NCBI RefSeq assembly: GCF_900102545.1
Contig: NZ_FNBN01000008.1
Coordinates: forward strand, 252,019 to 316,018
DNA: 64,000 nt
DNA from: Chitinophaga filiformis
GTDB taxonomy: Bacteria; Bacteroidota; Bacteroidia; Chitinophagales; Chitinophagaceae
Reading direction: 5' to 3'
How positions within the stretch are numbered: the stretch's first letter is position 1; each line of letters begins with the position of its first letter. Shown one piece after another: positions 18,444 to 28,011 of this stretch. The notes beneath the pieces were generated by a model. The model worked only from the letters and a program-made list of their open reading frames with translations. It made no database searches and was not told where the DNA came from. The position numbers and the translations under genes are program-made.

Positions 18444-20006
18444 ATGAAACGTACTATATCTCACTATATTTTAACAATTGCCACCGCCAGCGTATTGGCT
18501 ACTGGTTGTGATAAAAGACTGGACCAGGTTAATCCGAATGCGCAGACTTCTGAAACCTTCTGGGCAACAGGTAATGACGCTGTGCAGGGTATCAATGCAG
18601 CGTATGCACCTTTATTGCTCGATGGCGCCTATATGCGCTTCACACCAATACTGCTGGATGTGAGAGGAGATGATATCAGAAGTAACAGTCCGTGGACAGC
18701 TATTTCAGGTGTCGGTAAGTTCGCGCTGGGTACAGGCAATGCCGATGGATATGGATGGGCATTCGACGAATATTATGAAGGCATATTCCGCTGTAACCAG
18801 GTGCTCGACAATGTACCTAATATCACTATGGCGGAAGATCTGAAAAACCGTGTGTTAGGGCAGGCTTATTTCCTGAGAGGATTGTATTTCTTTCACTTGG
18901 TAGACCTGTTTGGTAATGTAGCACTGCCTACAAGATCTCCGCAGTCAAAAGCAGATTTCTATGGCAAGCAGATGACAGCAGCAGATGGCTGGGCACAGGT
19001 AATATCTGATTTTAAGGCAGCTGCAGACCTCTTGCCTGTATCCTACAACGGCGTAACAGGTGCAGACGCGAACCAGGTAGGAAGGGCTACTAAAGGTGCT
19101 GCAATGGGCTATCTGGGTAAGGCTTACCTGTTTAATAAAAGATACCAGGATGCTGCTGATCAGTTTAAAAAAGTGATAGACCTGGGAGTGTATTCGCTGA
19201 TGCCGGACTATAAAGACAATTTTACCGAGAGCAAAGAGAACAATGCAGAGTCCATCTTTGAGGTACAGTTCTCCACCACAGTTGGGGGAACTGACCTCGG
19301 ATGGCAGGGGATTCCTACTTCTACCTGGGCGAAAACTTCCGCAAGGGCCATTACGTATGGTGCGCCTAATTTCGGATGGACGGATGTACAGCCAACAGTG
19401 TTTGTATTCAATGAATTTATGCAGGAGAAAACGGTGGACGGTGCAACAGACCCGCGACTGGATGCTACCATCTTCTATAACAAGCCGGGTGAAACCATCT
19501 ACGGACAGCTATTTTCACAGGTATATGCCAACAGTTCCTACCTCAATGATATCTTCTGCCGGAAATACGAAAATGGAGATGGCAATAAGCCGAATGAATA
19601 CGACTGGAAGTCTGGTATCAACGAGCGGCTGATGCGCTATTCAGACATTCTGCTGATGTATGCTGAGTGTCTGAATGAATTGCAACAGACGGCGCAGGCA
19701 GCTCCTTATATCCAGCAGGTGAGGACCCGTGCAAAACTGCCTGATATCACAGCTACATTGGCGGCGATGACGCAGGCAAAGATGCGCGATCAGCTATCCC
19801 ATGAACGCTTACTGGAGTTCTGCCTTGAAGGCCACCGTTTTGATGATATCCGTCGCTGGGGCTGGCTGGAAGACGAGACTAAACTCGCCTTGCTGAAATC
19901 CCGTGATCCGGAGTTCAACAACTACAAAGCCGGTAAAGAACTGTATCCGATCCCGCAGGGAGAGATAGATAATAATCCGGGCTTCAAGCAGAATTCTTCT
20001 TACTAA
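18444..20006 (+). CDS. SusD/RagB-family glycan-binding lipoprotein
   Basis: A 520-residue outer-membrane lipoprotein with lipobox ATGC. It has SusD-like alpha-helical TPR architecture: EYYEGIFRCNQVLDNVPNI, an AYFLRGLYFFHLVDLFGNVA helix and the C-terminal signature RLLEFCLEGHRFDDIRRWG. It would sit as a lid on the SusC barrel and capture oligosaccharide. Its stop codon overlaps the start of the next gene (TAATG), implying translational coupling with the GH43 enzyme. Confidence 0.95.
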   Translation: MKRTISHYILTIATASVLATGCDKRLDQVNPNAQTSETFWATGNDAVQGINAAYAPLLLDGAYMRFTPILLDVRGDDIRSNSPWTAISGVGKFALGTGNADGYGWAFDEYYEGIFRCNQVLDNVPNITMAEDLKNRVLGQAYFLRGLYFFHLVDLFGNVALPTRSPQSKADFYGKQMTAADGWAQVISDFKAAADLLPVSYNGVTGADANQVGRATKGAAMGYLGKAYLFNKRYQDAADQFKKVIDLGVYSLMPDYKDNFTESKENNAESIFEVQFSTTVGGTDLGWQGIPTSTWAKTSARAITYGAPNFGWTDVQPTVFVFNEFMQEKTVDGATDPRLDATIFYNKPGETIYGQLFSQVYANSSYLNDIFCRKYENGDGNKPNEYDWKSGINERLMRYSDILLMYAECLNELQQTAQAAPYIQQVRTRAKLPDITATLAAMTQAKMRDQLSHERLLEFCLEGHRFDDIRRWGWLEDETKLALLKSRDPEFNNYKAGKELYPIPQGEIDNNPGFKQNSSY

Positions 20007-21511
20007 TGTCAACGCAGTATATGACCCATTTTCCTTTACGGAGTGCGGCCGTCCTGCTTTTACTGATCACAGGTATCATGTCCTGCAGTAAAAAGGATGC
20101 GCCGGCTCCGGCCACCAGAGATACGACTGTTGTGGAACCGCCGGTAGTCACCTTCGATATCAACAGCATTAACGATACCTATGAAGACATAGCTCCTTTT
20201 GTCTATTATCCCAAATGGGGCCCGTATAACGTGCATGATCCTATCATCCGGAAATTCGGTGACACTTATTACTGCTACAGTACAGATGCCGGTTTCGGTA
20301 TCTCGGTGAGGGCAGGTTTGCAGATACGCAAATCCAAAGACCTCGTGCAGTGGACTTTTGTAGGATGGGTATTTGACAAGCTTCCTGGCCTGGGTGCAAG
20401 CTTTATACAGCAGCGGAGTGGTACACCGAATAACAGTCTCTGGGCGCCAAGTGTGGTAAAAGTAGGCAGTGAATACCGCCTATACTATTCACTGGCTTCC
20501 GATGTAGGACGCCTGAGTGTGATCGGCCTCGCAACCGCTTCTTCACCTGAAGGCCCCTGGACAGAAAAAGGACTGGTAGTGACTTCACAGAATGACAACA
20601 GTGTTCAGACGAATGCTATTGATCCGAGTGTGCTGGTGACGCCTTCCGGAGAGCATTGGATGTATTATGGTTCTGCATGGGATGGTATTTATGTGCTGAA
20701 GTTGAATCCTGCTACTGGATTAGCGCAGACGAGCAATGACAAAGGTAAACGTATTGCCAACCGCGGATTTACCAGTGGAAAGTATAACGGCAATATTGAA
20801 GGACCAGAAGTGGTGTATAATGCTGCGCAGAACAAATACTTCCTGTTCATCGCGTACGATTGGCTGGAAACGAAGTATAACACGCGTGTCATGCGCGGCG
20901 ACAAGCCAGAGGGTCCGTTCTATGATTTCAAAGGTGCCGATGCCAACACAGGTATCGATCATGGCCCGATGATCACAGCCCCTTACCAGTTCAGTGGTCA
21001 TGGCGGATGGCAGGGCGTCTCGCATTGTACCGTGTTTGACGATGGCAGTGGGCAATATTATATGGCGCATCAGGGCCGGCCGGGTATCAACAAGTACTTC
21101 ATGGATCTGCATGTACGTAAGGTGTTCTGGACAACAGATGGATGGCCGGTGGTATCGCCGGAAAGGTATGCCTGGGAGGATAATGCTACTGTGCCGGTTG
21201 ACAGTATTACCGGCAGCTGGGAGCAGATCATACTGGGGTATCGTGTAGTGCCGGGTTATGCAAATGAGCAGGTGTCGCCGGACTTCCAGGTAGCTGTTCC
21301 GTTGACCATATCCGCCAACGGTACACTCAACAATGATGCTGCCAGCAAATGGGTGTACAATGCTCCGTGGCTGGAAATGCACTGGAGCAATGGTTATACA
21401 GACAAGGTATTGGTACAGCGGGGCAGGGACTGGGAGAAGAAAACGTCAACGCTGATATTCACTGGTCTGAATAATGACGGTGTGGCCATATGGGGCAAAA
21501 AAAGTAAGTAA
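20006..21511 (+). CDS. GH43-family lipoprotein, probable endo-1,5-alpha-L-arabinanase
   Basis: A 501-residue protein with a lipoprotein signal (lipobox IMSC), so it is probably surface or outer-membrane attached. The five-bladed GH43 propeller is visible: catalytic base Asp78 in NVHDPIIRKFGDTYYCYS, a pKa-modulating Asp in NAIDPSVLVTPSGEHWMYYG, and general acid Glu265 in GNIEGPEVVYN. Residues about 380-501 form an extra C-terminal beta domain, as in longer arabinanases. It is coupled to SusD. As a surface endo-enzyme it would cut arabinan for import by the SusC/D pair. Exact specificity within GH43 is inferred from the neighbours. Confidence 0.87.
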   Translation: MSTQYMTHFPLRSAAVLLLLITGIMSCSKKDAPAPATRDTTVVEPPVVTFDINSINDTYEDIAPFVYYPKWGPYNVHDPIIRKFGDTYYCYSTDAGFGISVRAGLQIRKSKDLVQWTFVGWVFDKLPGLGASFIQQRSGTPNNSLWAPSVVKVGSEYRLYYSLASDVGRLSVIGLATASSPEGPWTEKGLVVTSQNDNSVQTNAIDPSVLVTPSGEHWMYYGSAWDGIYVLKLNPATGLAQTSNDKGKRIANRGFTSGKYNGNIEGPEVVYNAAQNKYFLFIAYDWLETKYNTRVMRGDKPEGPFYDFKGADANTGIDHGPMITAPYQFSGHGGWQGVSHCTVFDDGSGQYYMAHQGRPGINKYFMDLHVRKVFWTTDGWPVVSPERYAWEDNATVPVDSITGSWEQIILGYRVVPGYANEQVSPDFQVAVPLTISANGTLNNDAASKWVYNAPWLEMHWSNGYTDKVLVQRGRDWEKKTSTLIFTGLNNDGVAIWGKKSK

Positions 21512-21538
21512 TGATCTCAACAAAAGATAAAGGATGTG

Positions 21539-23515
21539 ATGAAAAATAAGGTATTACAGGTACTCGCACTTGGCTTGTTGTTGTCGCCGGGTATTGCAGA
21601 AGCACAAAATAACAACGTTATTAAGGTTGAGACCAGAACCATCACCGGTAAAATAGAACCAACCATGTGGGGCGTCTTCTTTGAAGACATCAATATGGGT
21701 GCCGACGGTGGCATCTATGCAGAGCTGGTGAAAAACCGTTCCTTTGAATTCTTCAGACCCCTGATGGGATGGACGGTGAGTGGTGCAAAGGTAAAAGAAG
21801 GTGATCTGCTGATCTTGAACAGAACGCCTGTTCATACTGCCAATCCGCGTTTCCTGCGGGCTACTGTCAGGAATACTGCACAGGGCGATGCAGGACTGAA
21901 GAATGAAGGCTTCCGCGGCATGGGCATTAAACAGGGACTGCGGTATGATTTTTCGGTACTATACAGGCAGCAACAGCCGGGCGTCCGGTTGCACGTACTA
22001 CTATTGAACAGTGGCGGCAAGGTGATTGGTGACACAGTATTGACGCCTTCACAGCAGGACACCGCATGGCATAAAGAGGCTGTAAGTTTCCACGCTACAG
22101 CAACGGAACAGAAGGCATCTATGCAGCTATGGCTGGAAGGCAATGGAACAATTGACCTGGACATGATCTCCCTCTTTCCGGAGGATACCTGGAAAAGACG
22201 CCCGGGAGGTATGCGGGCTGATATGATACAATTGCTCGCTGATATGAAGCCCGGCTTTATACGTTTCCCCGGCGGCTGTATTGTAGAAGGATTTGACTTG
22301 TCGCAGCGTTATCAATGGAAGAAAACAATCGGACCTATAGAAGAAAGGCAGTTGATCATTAACCGCTGGAATTTTGAATTTGCACATCGTCCAACGCCGG
22401 ATTATTTCCAGACATTTGGATTGGGCTTTTTCGAATACTTCCAGCTGGCGGAAGATATCGGCGCAGAGCCGCTGCCTATCCTCAACTGCGGTATGGCCTG
22501 CCAGTTTAACTCCGCAGAGCTGGTGCCACTGGATGAACTGGATCCTTATATACAGGATGCCCTTGACCTCATTGAATTTGCCAATGGCGATACCAACACC
22601 ACCTGGGGTAAAGTACGTGCCAATATGGGACATCCTGCTCCTTTTCACCTGAAAATGCTGGGCGTAGGTAATGAAAACTGGGGGCCTCAATATGTAGAGC
22701 GCCTGAAGCTCTTCACTAAAGCCATCAAAGAAAAGTATCCTGAGATAAAACTGGTAAACAGTTCAGGCACTGATCCTGAGGGAGAACGCTTTGACTACCT
22801 GAATAAGGAACTGCGTGGCATGCATGCCGATATTATTGATGAACACTATTATCGCCCGCCGCAATGGTTTATGCAGAACGCACGCCGCTATGATAATTAC
22901 CCCCGCAATGGTTCCAAAGTATTTGCAGGTGAGTACGCTGCACAAAGCGACAAGACAGTGAGTATTCATAACAGGAATAACTGGCTGACAGCTTTATCTG
23001 AAGCCGCCTTCATGACCGGCCTGGAAAGGAATGCAGCCGTGGTAAATATGGCTTCCTATGCACCTTTATTTGCCCATACAGACGGCTGGCAATGGACGCC
23101 TGACCTGATATGGGTAGACAACCTGCGTTCTTATGGCACGCCGAATTACTACGTACAGCAACTGTTCTCCCTGAACAAGGGAACAGCTACCGTAGCGGTA
23201 CACATGAACAACGACGTGGTAGCAGGACAGGATAGTTTGTATGCTGCTGCCGCGTTAGATGAAAAAAAGCATGAGCTGATCATCAAACTGGTGAACGTAT
23301 CAGATAAGGAACAAACCTATACCGTGGAACTGGACGCCAAACCTGCCGGACAGGCGAAGCTGACAGTGCTGCAAAACGATGATGTGAGTAGTGTAAACAG
23401 CTTTGAGCAGCCAGGCCGGATATCGCCCAAAGACACGGAGATGAAGATTCCCGGTAAGCGATTCCTGGTAAAGGTTGCATCCCGTTCATTGAATGTATTG
23501 CGCATCCGTTTATAG
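21539..23515 (+). CDS. GH51 alpha-L-arabinofuranosidase
   Basis: A 658-residue protein. The ATG at 21539 is preferred over an in-frame GTG one codon upstream. A Sec signal peptide is visible (MKNKVLQVLALGLLLS, cut near AEAQ). An N-terminal carbohydrate-binding-like beta domain (about 70-200) precedes the (beta/alpha)8 barrel. The acid/base is Glu379 in GVGNENWGPQY and the nucleophile is Glu465 in VFAGEYAAQ. IRFPGGCIVEGFD is a GH51 hallmark. A C-terminal beta-sandwich follows. It would release terminal arabinofuranose from imported arabino-oligosaccharides in the periplasm. Confidence 0.93.
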   Translation: MKNKVLQVLALGLLLSPGIAEAQNNNVIKVETRTITGKIEPTMWGVFFEDINMGADGGIYAELVKNRSFEFFRPLMGWTVSGAKVKEGDLLILNRTPVHTANPRFLRATVRNTAQGDAGLKNEGFRGMGIKQGLRYDFSVLYRQQQPGVRLHVLLLNSGGKVIGDTVLTPSQQDTAWHKEAVSFHATATEQKASMQLWLEGNGTIDLDMISLFPEDTWKRRPGGMRADMIQLLADMKPGFIRFPGGCIVEGFDLSQRYQWKKTIGPIEERQLIINRWNFEFAHRPTPDYFQTFGLGFFEYFQLAEDIGAEPLPILNCGMACQFNSAELVPLDELDPYIQDALDLIEFANGDTNTTWGKVRANMGHPAPFHLKMLGVGNENWGPQYVERLKLFTKAIKEKYPEIKLVNSSGTDPEGERFDYLNKELRGMHADIIDEHYYRPPQWFMQNARRYDNYPRNGSKVFAGEYAAQSDKTVSIHNRNNWLTALSEAAFMTGLERNAAVVNMASYAPLFAHTDGWQWTPDLIWVDNLRSYGTPNYYVQQLFSLNKGTATVAVHMNNDVVAGQDSLYAAAALDEKKHELIIKLVNVSDKEQTYTVELDAKPAGQAKLTVLQNDDVSSVNSFEQPGRISPKDTEMKIPGKRFLVKVASRSLNVLRIRL

Positions 23516-23538
23516 CGGCCACACAAAAATAGCTGATA

Positions 23539-24561
23539 GTGAAACGTATATTCTTTCTTTGGTTGATGATAATGGGGACATTCCACCTGTGGGCACAATC
23601 TGTGCCCGCAGGAACGGAATTTACGACCCGCAACACGCCGGTACACGATCCTGTGATGATAACGGAAAAGGGCACTTATTACCTGTTCTGTACCGGGAAT
23701 GGCATTAGCGTGTTTTCCTCCCGGGATATGCAGCATTGGCATAAGGAGGCTTCTGTATTCAGCAGTGCTCCCGAGTGGGCGGTAAAGGCTGTTCCTGGCT
23801 TTAAAGGGCATATCTGGGCGCCTGATATCAGCTATTATAATGGCCGGTACTATCTGTATTACGCGGTGTCTGCTTTTGGCAAGAATACCTCCTGTATAGG
23901 ATTGGCTGTAAATAAGACGCTGGATCCATCATCTCCGGATTATAAGTGGGAAGACAAGGGGAAGGTGATACAGTCTGTTCCTGGCCGCGATATGTGGAAT
24001 GCCATTGATCCTAACCTGGTGCTTGATGAAGGCGGTACGCCCTGGTTGTCATTCGGCTCCTTCTGGGAAGGTATCAAACTGGTGAAAATGGCCCGGGATC
24101 TGCAAACAGTGAGTGAGCCCGAGGAATGGTATACCATTGCCAGAAGGCCAAGAGACTTCAATACTCCGGATACATCCGCAGGCAATGGTGCTATAGAAGC
24201 GCCTTTCATTTTCAGAAAAGGGAAATATTACTACCTGTTCGTATCCCGCGACTACTGCTGCCGGGCAGAGAAAAGTACCTACAAAGTGGTGGTCGGACGA
24301 AGCGAAAAAGTACAGGGGCCCTACCTGGACAGGCAGGGCGTTCCCTTACAATTGGATGGGGGTACTTTAGTTATACAGGGTGATGGTGTTAACTGGTATG
24401 GAGCCGGGCATAACGCAGTATTCAGCGAATCCGGCAAAGACTACCTGCTCCTGCATGGATATGATGCACATGACCGGGGACGTTCTAAACTGTTGCTCAA
24501 AGAAATAAGCTGGGACACTGATGGATGGCCCCTGCCTATCCAATTAGGTTCAGATCAATAG
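23539..24561 (+). CDS. GH43-family arabinan endo-1,5-alpha-L-arabinosidase
   Basis: A 340-residue secreted GH43 enzyme starting at GTG. The signal peptide follows at once (KRIFFLWLMIMGTFHLWAQ), which supports this start. Motifs: catalytic base Asp in VHDPVMITEKGTYYLF, AIDPNLVLDEGGTPWLSFG with the second Asp, and the acid Glu in GAIEAPFIFRKGKYYYLFVS. The single-propeller length matches classic endo-arabinanases. It is periplasmic or extracellular and complements the surface GH43 and GH51 enzymes. Its last 26 bases overlap, tail to tail, a small minus-strand gene. Confidence 0.92.
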   Translation: MKRIFFLWLMIMGTFHLWAQSVPAGTEFTTRNTPVHDPVMITEKGTYYLFCTGNGISVFSSRDMQHWHKEASVFSSAPEWAVKAVPGFKGHIWAPDISYYNGRYYLYYAVSAFGKNTSCIGLAVNKTLDPSSPDYKWEDKGKVIQSVPGRDMWNAIDPNLVLDEGGTPWLSFGSFWEGIKLVKMARDLQTVSEPEEWYTIARRPRDFNTPDTSAGNGAIEAPFIFRKGKYYYLFVSRDYCCRAEKSTYKVVVGRSEKVQGPYLDRQGVPLQLDGGTLVIQGDGVNWYGAGHNAVFSESGKDYLLLHGYDAHDRGRSKLLLKEISWDTDGWPLPIQLGSDQ

Positions 24562-24772
24562 GTAACTCAATACAGGAATGCCCTTGCTTTTTAAGGCAGA
24601 AAAGAATATCTTCTGCCTTAAAAAAATCTCCTTCTATCCGCATGATCTTATCTTCATCTTCCAGGTCGAAAGTGACCTTCAGACCAGGAAGGTTTCCCAT
24701 GATATCAGTTATAATAGCCTTCACTTTCTCTGCATATAGCACATCTGTCTTAAAAACTTTCACCATAATCAT
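24536..24772 (-). CDS. Small HMA-like hypothetical protein
   Basis: A 78-residue protein (or 76 if the second ATG is used). The pattern is a compact alpha/beta: MVKVFKTDVLYAEKVKAII, GLKVTFDLEDEDKIMRIEG, FKAEDILFCLKKQGHSCIEL. It recalls the ferredoxin-like fold of heavy-metal-associated (HMA) domains but lacks the CxxC metal motif. It overlaps the end of the GH43 gene by 26 bases and lies 18 bp downstream of the minus-strand membrane-protein gene, so it may belong to that transcript. The amphipathic pattern and the intact frame suggest a real gene; function unknown. Confidence 0.65.
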   Translation of the reverse strand: MIMVKVFKTDVLYAEKVKAIITDIMGNLPGLKVTFDLEDEDKIMRIEGDFFKAEDILFCLKKQGHSCIELPIDLNLIG

Positions 24773-24790
24773 AACAAGATTGATTGCATC

Positions 24791-25789
24791 CTATTTTTTC
24801 GCTCCCAGCAGCGTAAAGGGGTTGAACGACACGCCTATGTTGAAATAAAAAGTCGGGTCAGGAGTGGTTTTATATACCGGGTCACCAAATGAATCTTCCT
24901 TCCTGAATATCCTTCCTGATGGAGTCATTTTCGCGCCGGTTTTTACAGTAAGCAAAAGATACTTTGTCAGAATATGTTCATACACCAGCCCTGAATTAAG
25001 GTCTAATTGCCTGTACTCATACTTTTGAGATGTACTGTCTAAATTATACAGATAAAAAGAGGTCCTGTCGATCTCCGAACCAAAGGACAGCCTTCCATTA
25101 GCTCCCACCAGTTTTCTGAGGTATAAGTATCTCGGGAAGGTGACATCTGCGCTAAAGCCATTAATGAATTTATGCTCATAGGCAACAGTCGGCATAAAAG
25201 GCGCCTGTGCGCTCGGGTCGATATTCACGAGCATCCCAACGATTAATTTGGTGCGTTGATTGGCCTTCAGTATCATGGAGGCGGTCACCAGTCCTTTTAC
25301 TCTTTCAAAGTATCGCTCACTGCCATCCACTATAAGGCTGGAAGTATAGATGGTCCGCTTATTGAATAGTGTAGAAAAATAAGTGACGTTGAGTGACGAA
25401 TACAGATAATGGAACTCGTCGTTGACGTTCTTAATACTTCCTGCGGATTGAGTAATATCTGCCTCTATAGATGTTCTTCTGTAGCCTGCAGAAGCCCCCA
25501 GCATCCAGGTCTTTCTCTTTATGAAGTTGTAATTCGCACTCATCTTCAATTGCGTAAAACCGGTCACTTTACTCTCCGGTAAAGACTTACCCTGCTGTTC
25601 CGAAGTGAAATTGTACGGAGTTGAATAAACAAACTCGATATTCAGTGGGCGGGTAACGGCAAACTTGTCGGCGGCGTAGGTTTCTACACGCTTAGGCATA
25701 TTCAGACTATCCCTGTTCTGCGAAAAACATTCTGCCGAAAAGATCAGTATGCCCGATACTGATACAACTAATTTCTGTGTAATGTCCAT
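24791..25789 (-). CDS. Outer-membrane beta-barrel-like protein of unknown function
   Basis: About 332 residues when started at ATG 25789, giving a signal peptide (MDITQKLVVSVSGILIFSAE, cut near CFSQN). The body alternates short amphipathic strands and turns rich in Tyr, Phe and Ser, for example FTQLKMSANYNFIKRKTWML and YHYLYSSLNVTYFSTLFNKR-like stretches. It ends in FYFNIGVSFNPFTLLG, a barrel-like C-terminus. It resembles Bacteroidota DUF6268-type outer-membrane proteins, but no function is claimed. It is divergent from the LytS/LytTR pair and shares the regulatory gap with it. Confidence 0.72.
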   Translation of the reverse strand: MDITQKLVVSVSGILIFSAECFSQNRDSLNMPKRVETYAADKFAVTRPLNIEFVYSTPYNFTSEQQGKSLPESKVTGFTQLKMSANYNFIKRKTWMLGASAGYRRTSIEADITQSAGSIKNVNDEFHYLYSSLNVTYFSTLFNKRTIYTSSLIVDGSERYFERVKGLVTASMILKANQRTKLIVGMLVNIDPSAQAPFMPTVAYEHKFINGFSADVTFPRYLYLRKLVGANGRLSFGSEIDRTSFYLYNLDSTSQKYEYRQLDLNSGLVYEHILTKYLLLTVKTGAKMTPSGRIFRKEDSFGDPVYKTTPDPTFYFNIGVSFNPFTLLGAKK

Positions 25790-25946
25790 TATTCTATATT
25801 TAAAGGTCCAGTTGATAGACGGGGAAAAAGTTGGCTGCAATCATTCATCTCATAAGGTCTGTTCATGACAATTAAATGAGTGGCACAGATCAGATTATTG
25901 AATAATGCAGCACAAAGGAAGGGATAATACAAAGCCGCTTTCTCGT

Positions 25947-26025
25947 TTTTATACCAAATGGTTTACATTTTATACTAAAGTTTTCAGGGGAAATATTTGG
26001 TATACGAAAGAAGGGATTTCGTATA
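25947..26025. promoter_or_regulatory. Candidate LytTR-type repeats in the divergent promoter region
   Basis: TTTTATACCAAA (25947-25958) and TTTTATACTAAA (25968-25979) are direct repeats exactly 21 bp apart, two helical turns. A related TGGTATACGAAA starts at 25998 and forms, with TTTCGTATA at 26017-26025, a perfect 9-bp inverted repeat. Spaced direct repeats are the usual target type of LytTR regulators. The LytTR gene lies just downstream, so autoregulation or control of the divergent outer-membrane protein is plausible. Confidence 0.5.
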
Positions 26026-26054
26026 TTTTCCGCCGCCACGGGGTAGAATCGCTT

Positions 26055-26062
26055 TATCTTTG
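26055..26062 (+). promoter_or_regulatory. -7 promoter box of the LytS/LytTR operon
   Basis: TATCTTTG is an exact TAnnTTTG match and ends 28 bp before the ATG at 26091. This supports that start codon rather than more upstream in-frame ones. Confidence 0.6.
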
Positions 26063-26090
26063 CACCGGATTTAATTCCTGTATAAGTATT

Positions 26091-27152
26091 ATGAAGCATA
26101 AGCATGATGACACGATCATACGCCTGATTATTGACGACCGCTACAGACTATTGCGTCATGCTATGGTAGTGCTGGGCATCCTGACGATGATCTCCTTTAC
26201 CAATGAAATCCAGGGATCAAGGGAAGACAGGTACTTCAGATTATTATGTGTGTCTGTCTTCTTAATACTCATGTGCTATGTCAATATGAACGTGCTGGTC
26301 CCACGCTTCTTTTTCAAGGGCAGCTATATACTTTATCTGGCGCTTTTACTGATACTGGTTGTGGCTGGGCGTATGGTGATGTCAAGGGTATTGAGAAGGT
26401 TCGACGTTGCAGCCCATTTGGATACCATGCAAAACAGCAAGGATAAATTAGGCATATATGAAGGAACGATCATATTGATTGCAGTAGTACTTGTTACCAC
26501 CATGGTAAAGCTATTTCAACGATGGATGAGAGACAATGAACGAATGGCCGAGTTAAGAAATCTGACATTGACGATGGAGCTGAATGAACTGCGGAACCAG
26601 ATCAATCCGCACTTTCTCTTTAATATGCTTAATGGTATAAAAGCCCTGATACGTAAGGATCCGGAGAAAGCTAATCTTGTGATCATGAAGTTGTCTGAGT
26701 TCCTCCGTTACCAGCTTTATGAGAACAATAATGAAAGAACATTACTGAGATCTGAGATCAATTTCTTATCCAACTTTCTGGCCCTTGAAAAGCTCAGAAG
26801 AGATCATCTATCCATAAACATCAGTAGCGAGACGCCTCCCCGTATAATCAACTGGGTGTCTTTACCGCCCAACCTGTTCACCACCTTCCTGGAAAACGCG
26901 GTAAAGCACAGTGTAGATATCAGCGGAGCGGAATCGTACATCAATGTTGGCATAGAGGTAAAAGAAGATAAGCTCTACTTCAGTTGTACCAATTCAAAAG
27001 ATCCTGAATTTAAACCTTCAGACAAAAGGAATAGTGGACTCGGACTGGCTAATATCAAAAGACGACTTGAATTGTTGTATGGCGACAGCTATAACCTTGA
27101 GACTTCGTCTACGGAAAAAGAATATAATATCAAACTAACTATACCCATATGA
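26091..27152 (+). CDS. LytS/YehU-type membrane sensor histidine kinase
   Basis: 353 residues from the ATG at 26091, chosen because a TAnnTTTG box lies just upstream and longer frames would run through it. Four hydrophobic membrane segments are visible (about 20-38, 55-75, 85-105, 125-145). Next come the His_kinase motif with His174 in NQINPHFLFNMLNGIKALI and an HATPase domain with N box TTFLENAVKHS and G box SGLGLANIKRRLELLYG. It would phosphorylate the LytTR regulator encoded immediately downstream (4-base ATGA overlap). The signal sensed is unknown. Confidence 0.92.
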   Translation: MKHKHDDTIIRLIIDDRYRLLRHAMVVLGILTMISFTNEIQGSREDRYFRLLCVSVFLILMCYVNMNVLVPRFFFKGSYILYLALLLILVVAGRMVMSRVLRRFDVAAHLDTMQNSKDKLGIYEGTIILIAVVLVTTMVKLFQRWMRDNERMAELRNLTLTMELNELRNQINPHFLFNMLNGIKALIRKDPEKANLVIMKLSEFLRYQLYENNNERTLLRSEINFLSNFLALEKLRRDHLSINISSETPPRIINWVSLPPNLFTTFLENAVKHSVDISGAESYINVGIEVKEDKLYFSCTNSKDPEFKPSDKRNSGLGLANIKRRLELLYGDSYNLETSSTEKEYNIKLTIPI

Positions 27153-27874
27153 GATGCGTTATTGTAGACGATGAACCACTGGCCAGGGAAGAACTGCAGG
27201 AACTGATCAAAGAGGTGTCCCAGCTGGAAGTAGTGGGGGTATTTTCCAATGCGTTTACTACCATGGAGTTCCTGAAGACCAATCAGGTGGATCTCATTTT
27301 CCTGGATATTGAGATGCCGATGGTGACAGGACTGGACTTTGCTGCGCAATTGCCGAAGCATGTGCTGACTATTTTCACTACGGCTTATTCGCAATATGCC
27401 TTCAAAAGCTATGAGCTGGATGCCATAGATTATCTGTTAAAGCCTATTGAGAAATCCCGCCTGGAGAAAGCGATCAGCAAAGCTGAAGCATACAAAAGAC
27501 TACTCTCAGATGAGACGGAAAAGAATATTGTGCAGTCGAATACAAGTGACTTTCTGATCATTAAATCAGATCGGAGGTTTCACCGGCTCAACTTCAGTGA
27601 TGTCAGGTTTATTGAAGGACTGAAAGACTATGTAGTGATATATGCAGGTAATCAGAAGCTGATCACGGCCATGAATTTAAAGACCATTCATCAGAAGATG
27701 CCGCAACATCTTTTCATACGGGTCAGTAAGTCGTATGTTGTGAATGTAAACTATATAGAATCATTTGACCATCATACTGTCTATGTTGGTGAATCTGAAA
27801 TTCCGCTTGGAGAGGTATATAAGAGAGACTTCTTTAAGATGTATTCAGGAGGGTCGCTTAGTCCGGAGGAGTAG
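27149..27874 (+). CDS. LytTR-family response regulator
   Basis: A 241-residue AgrA/LytR-type regulator. The REC domain (1-120) has D7/D8, phospho-acceptor D53 in LIFLDIEMPMVTG and Lys in YLLKPIEKSRL. The LytTR DNA-binding domain (about 140-235) has FLIIKSDRRFHRLNFSDVRF, IEGLKDYVVIY and HLFIRVSKSYVVNV. It is translationally coupled to the preceding LytS-type kinase. The operon ends at a strong terminator about 140 bp downstream. Likely targets are the direct repeats in its own upstream region. Confidence 0.94.
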   Translation: MRCVIVDDEPLAREELQELIKEVSQLEVVGVFSNAFTTMEFLKTNQVDLIFLDIEMPMVTGLDFAAQLPKHVLTIFTTAYSQYAFKSYELDAIDYLLKPIEKSRLEKAISKAEAYKRLLSDETEKNIVQSNTSDFLIIKSDRRFHRLNFSDVRFIEGLKDYVVIYAGNQKLITAMNLKTIHQKMPQHLFIRVSKSYVVNVNYIESFDHHTVYVGESEIPLGEVYKRDFFKMYSGGSLSPEE

Positions 27875-28011
27875 AAGGCCTGTACACTTCAAGCGGCTTT
27901 TTGTCCGTTTCATCCGGATCTTAGCTACTGGTTATACCAAAACAAAAGATCTTAGCAGTATAGTGTAGTAAAGTTTAAGGAATAACAGTTAAAAGTTGTA
28001 GGTTTAACAAG

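Noticed and set aside
25905-26090. N-terminal extension of the LytS-type kinase
   Set aside because: The extra 62 codons run through the promoter box and the inverted repeat; the ATG at 26091 fits the first membrane segment.
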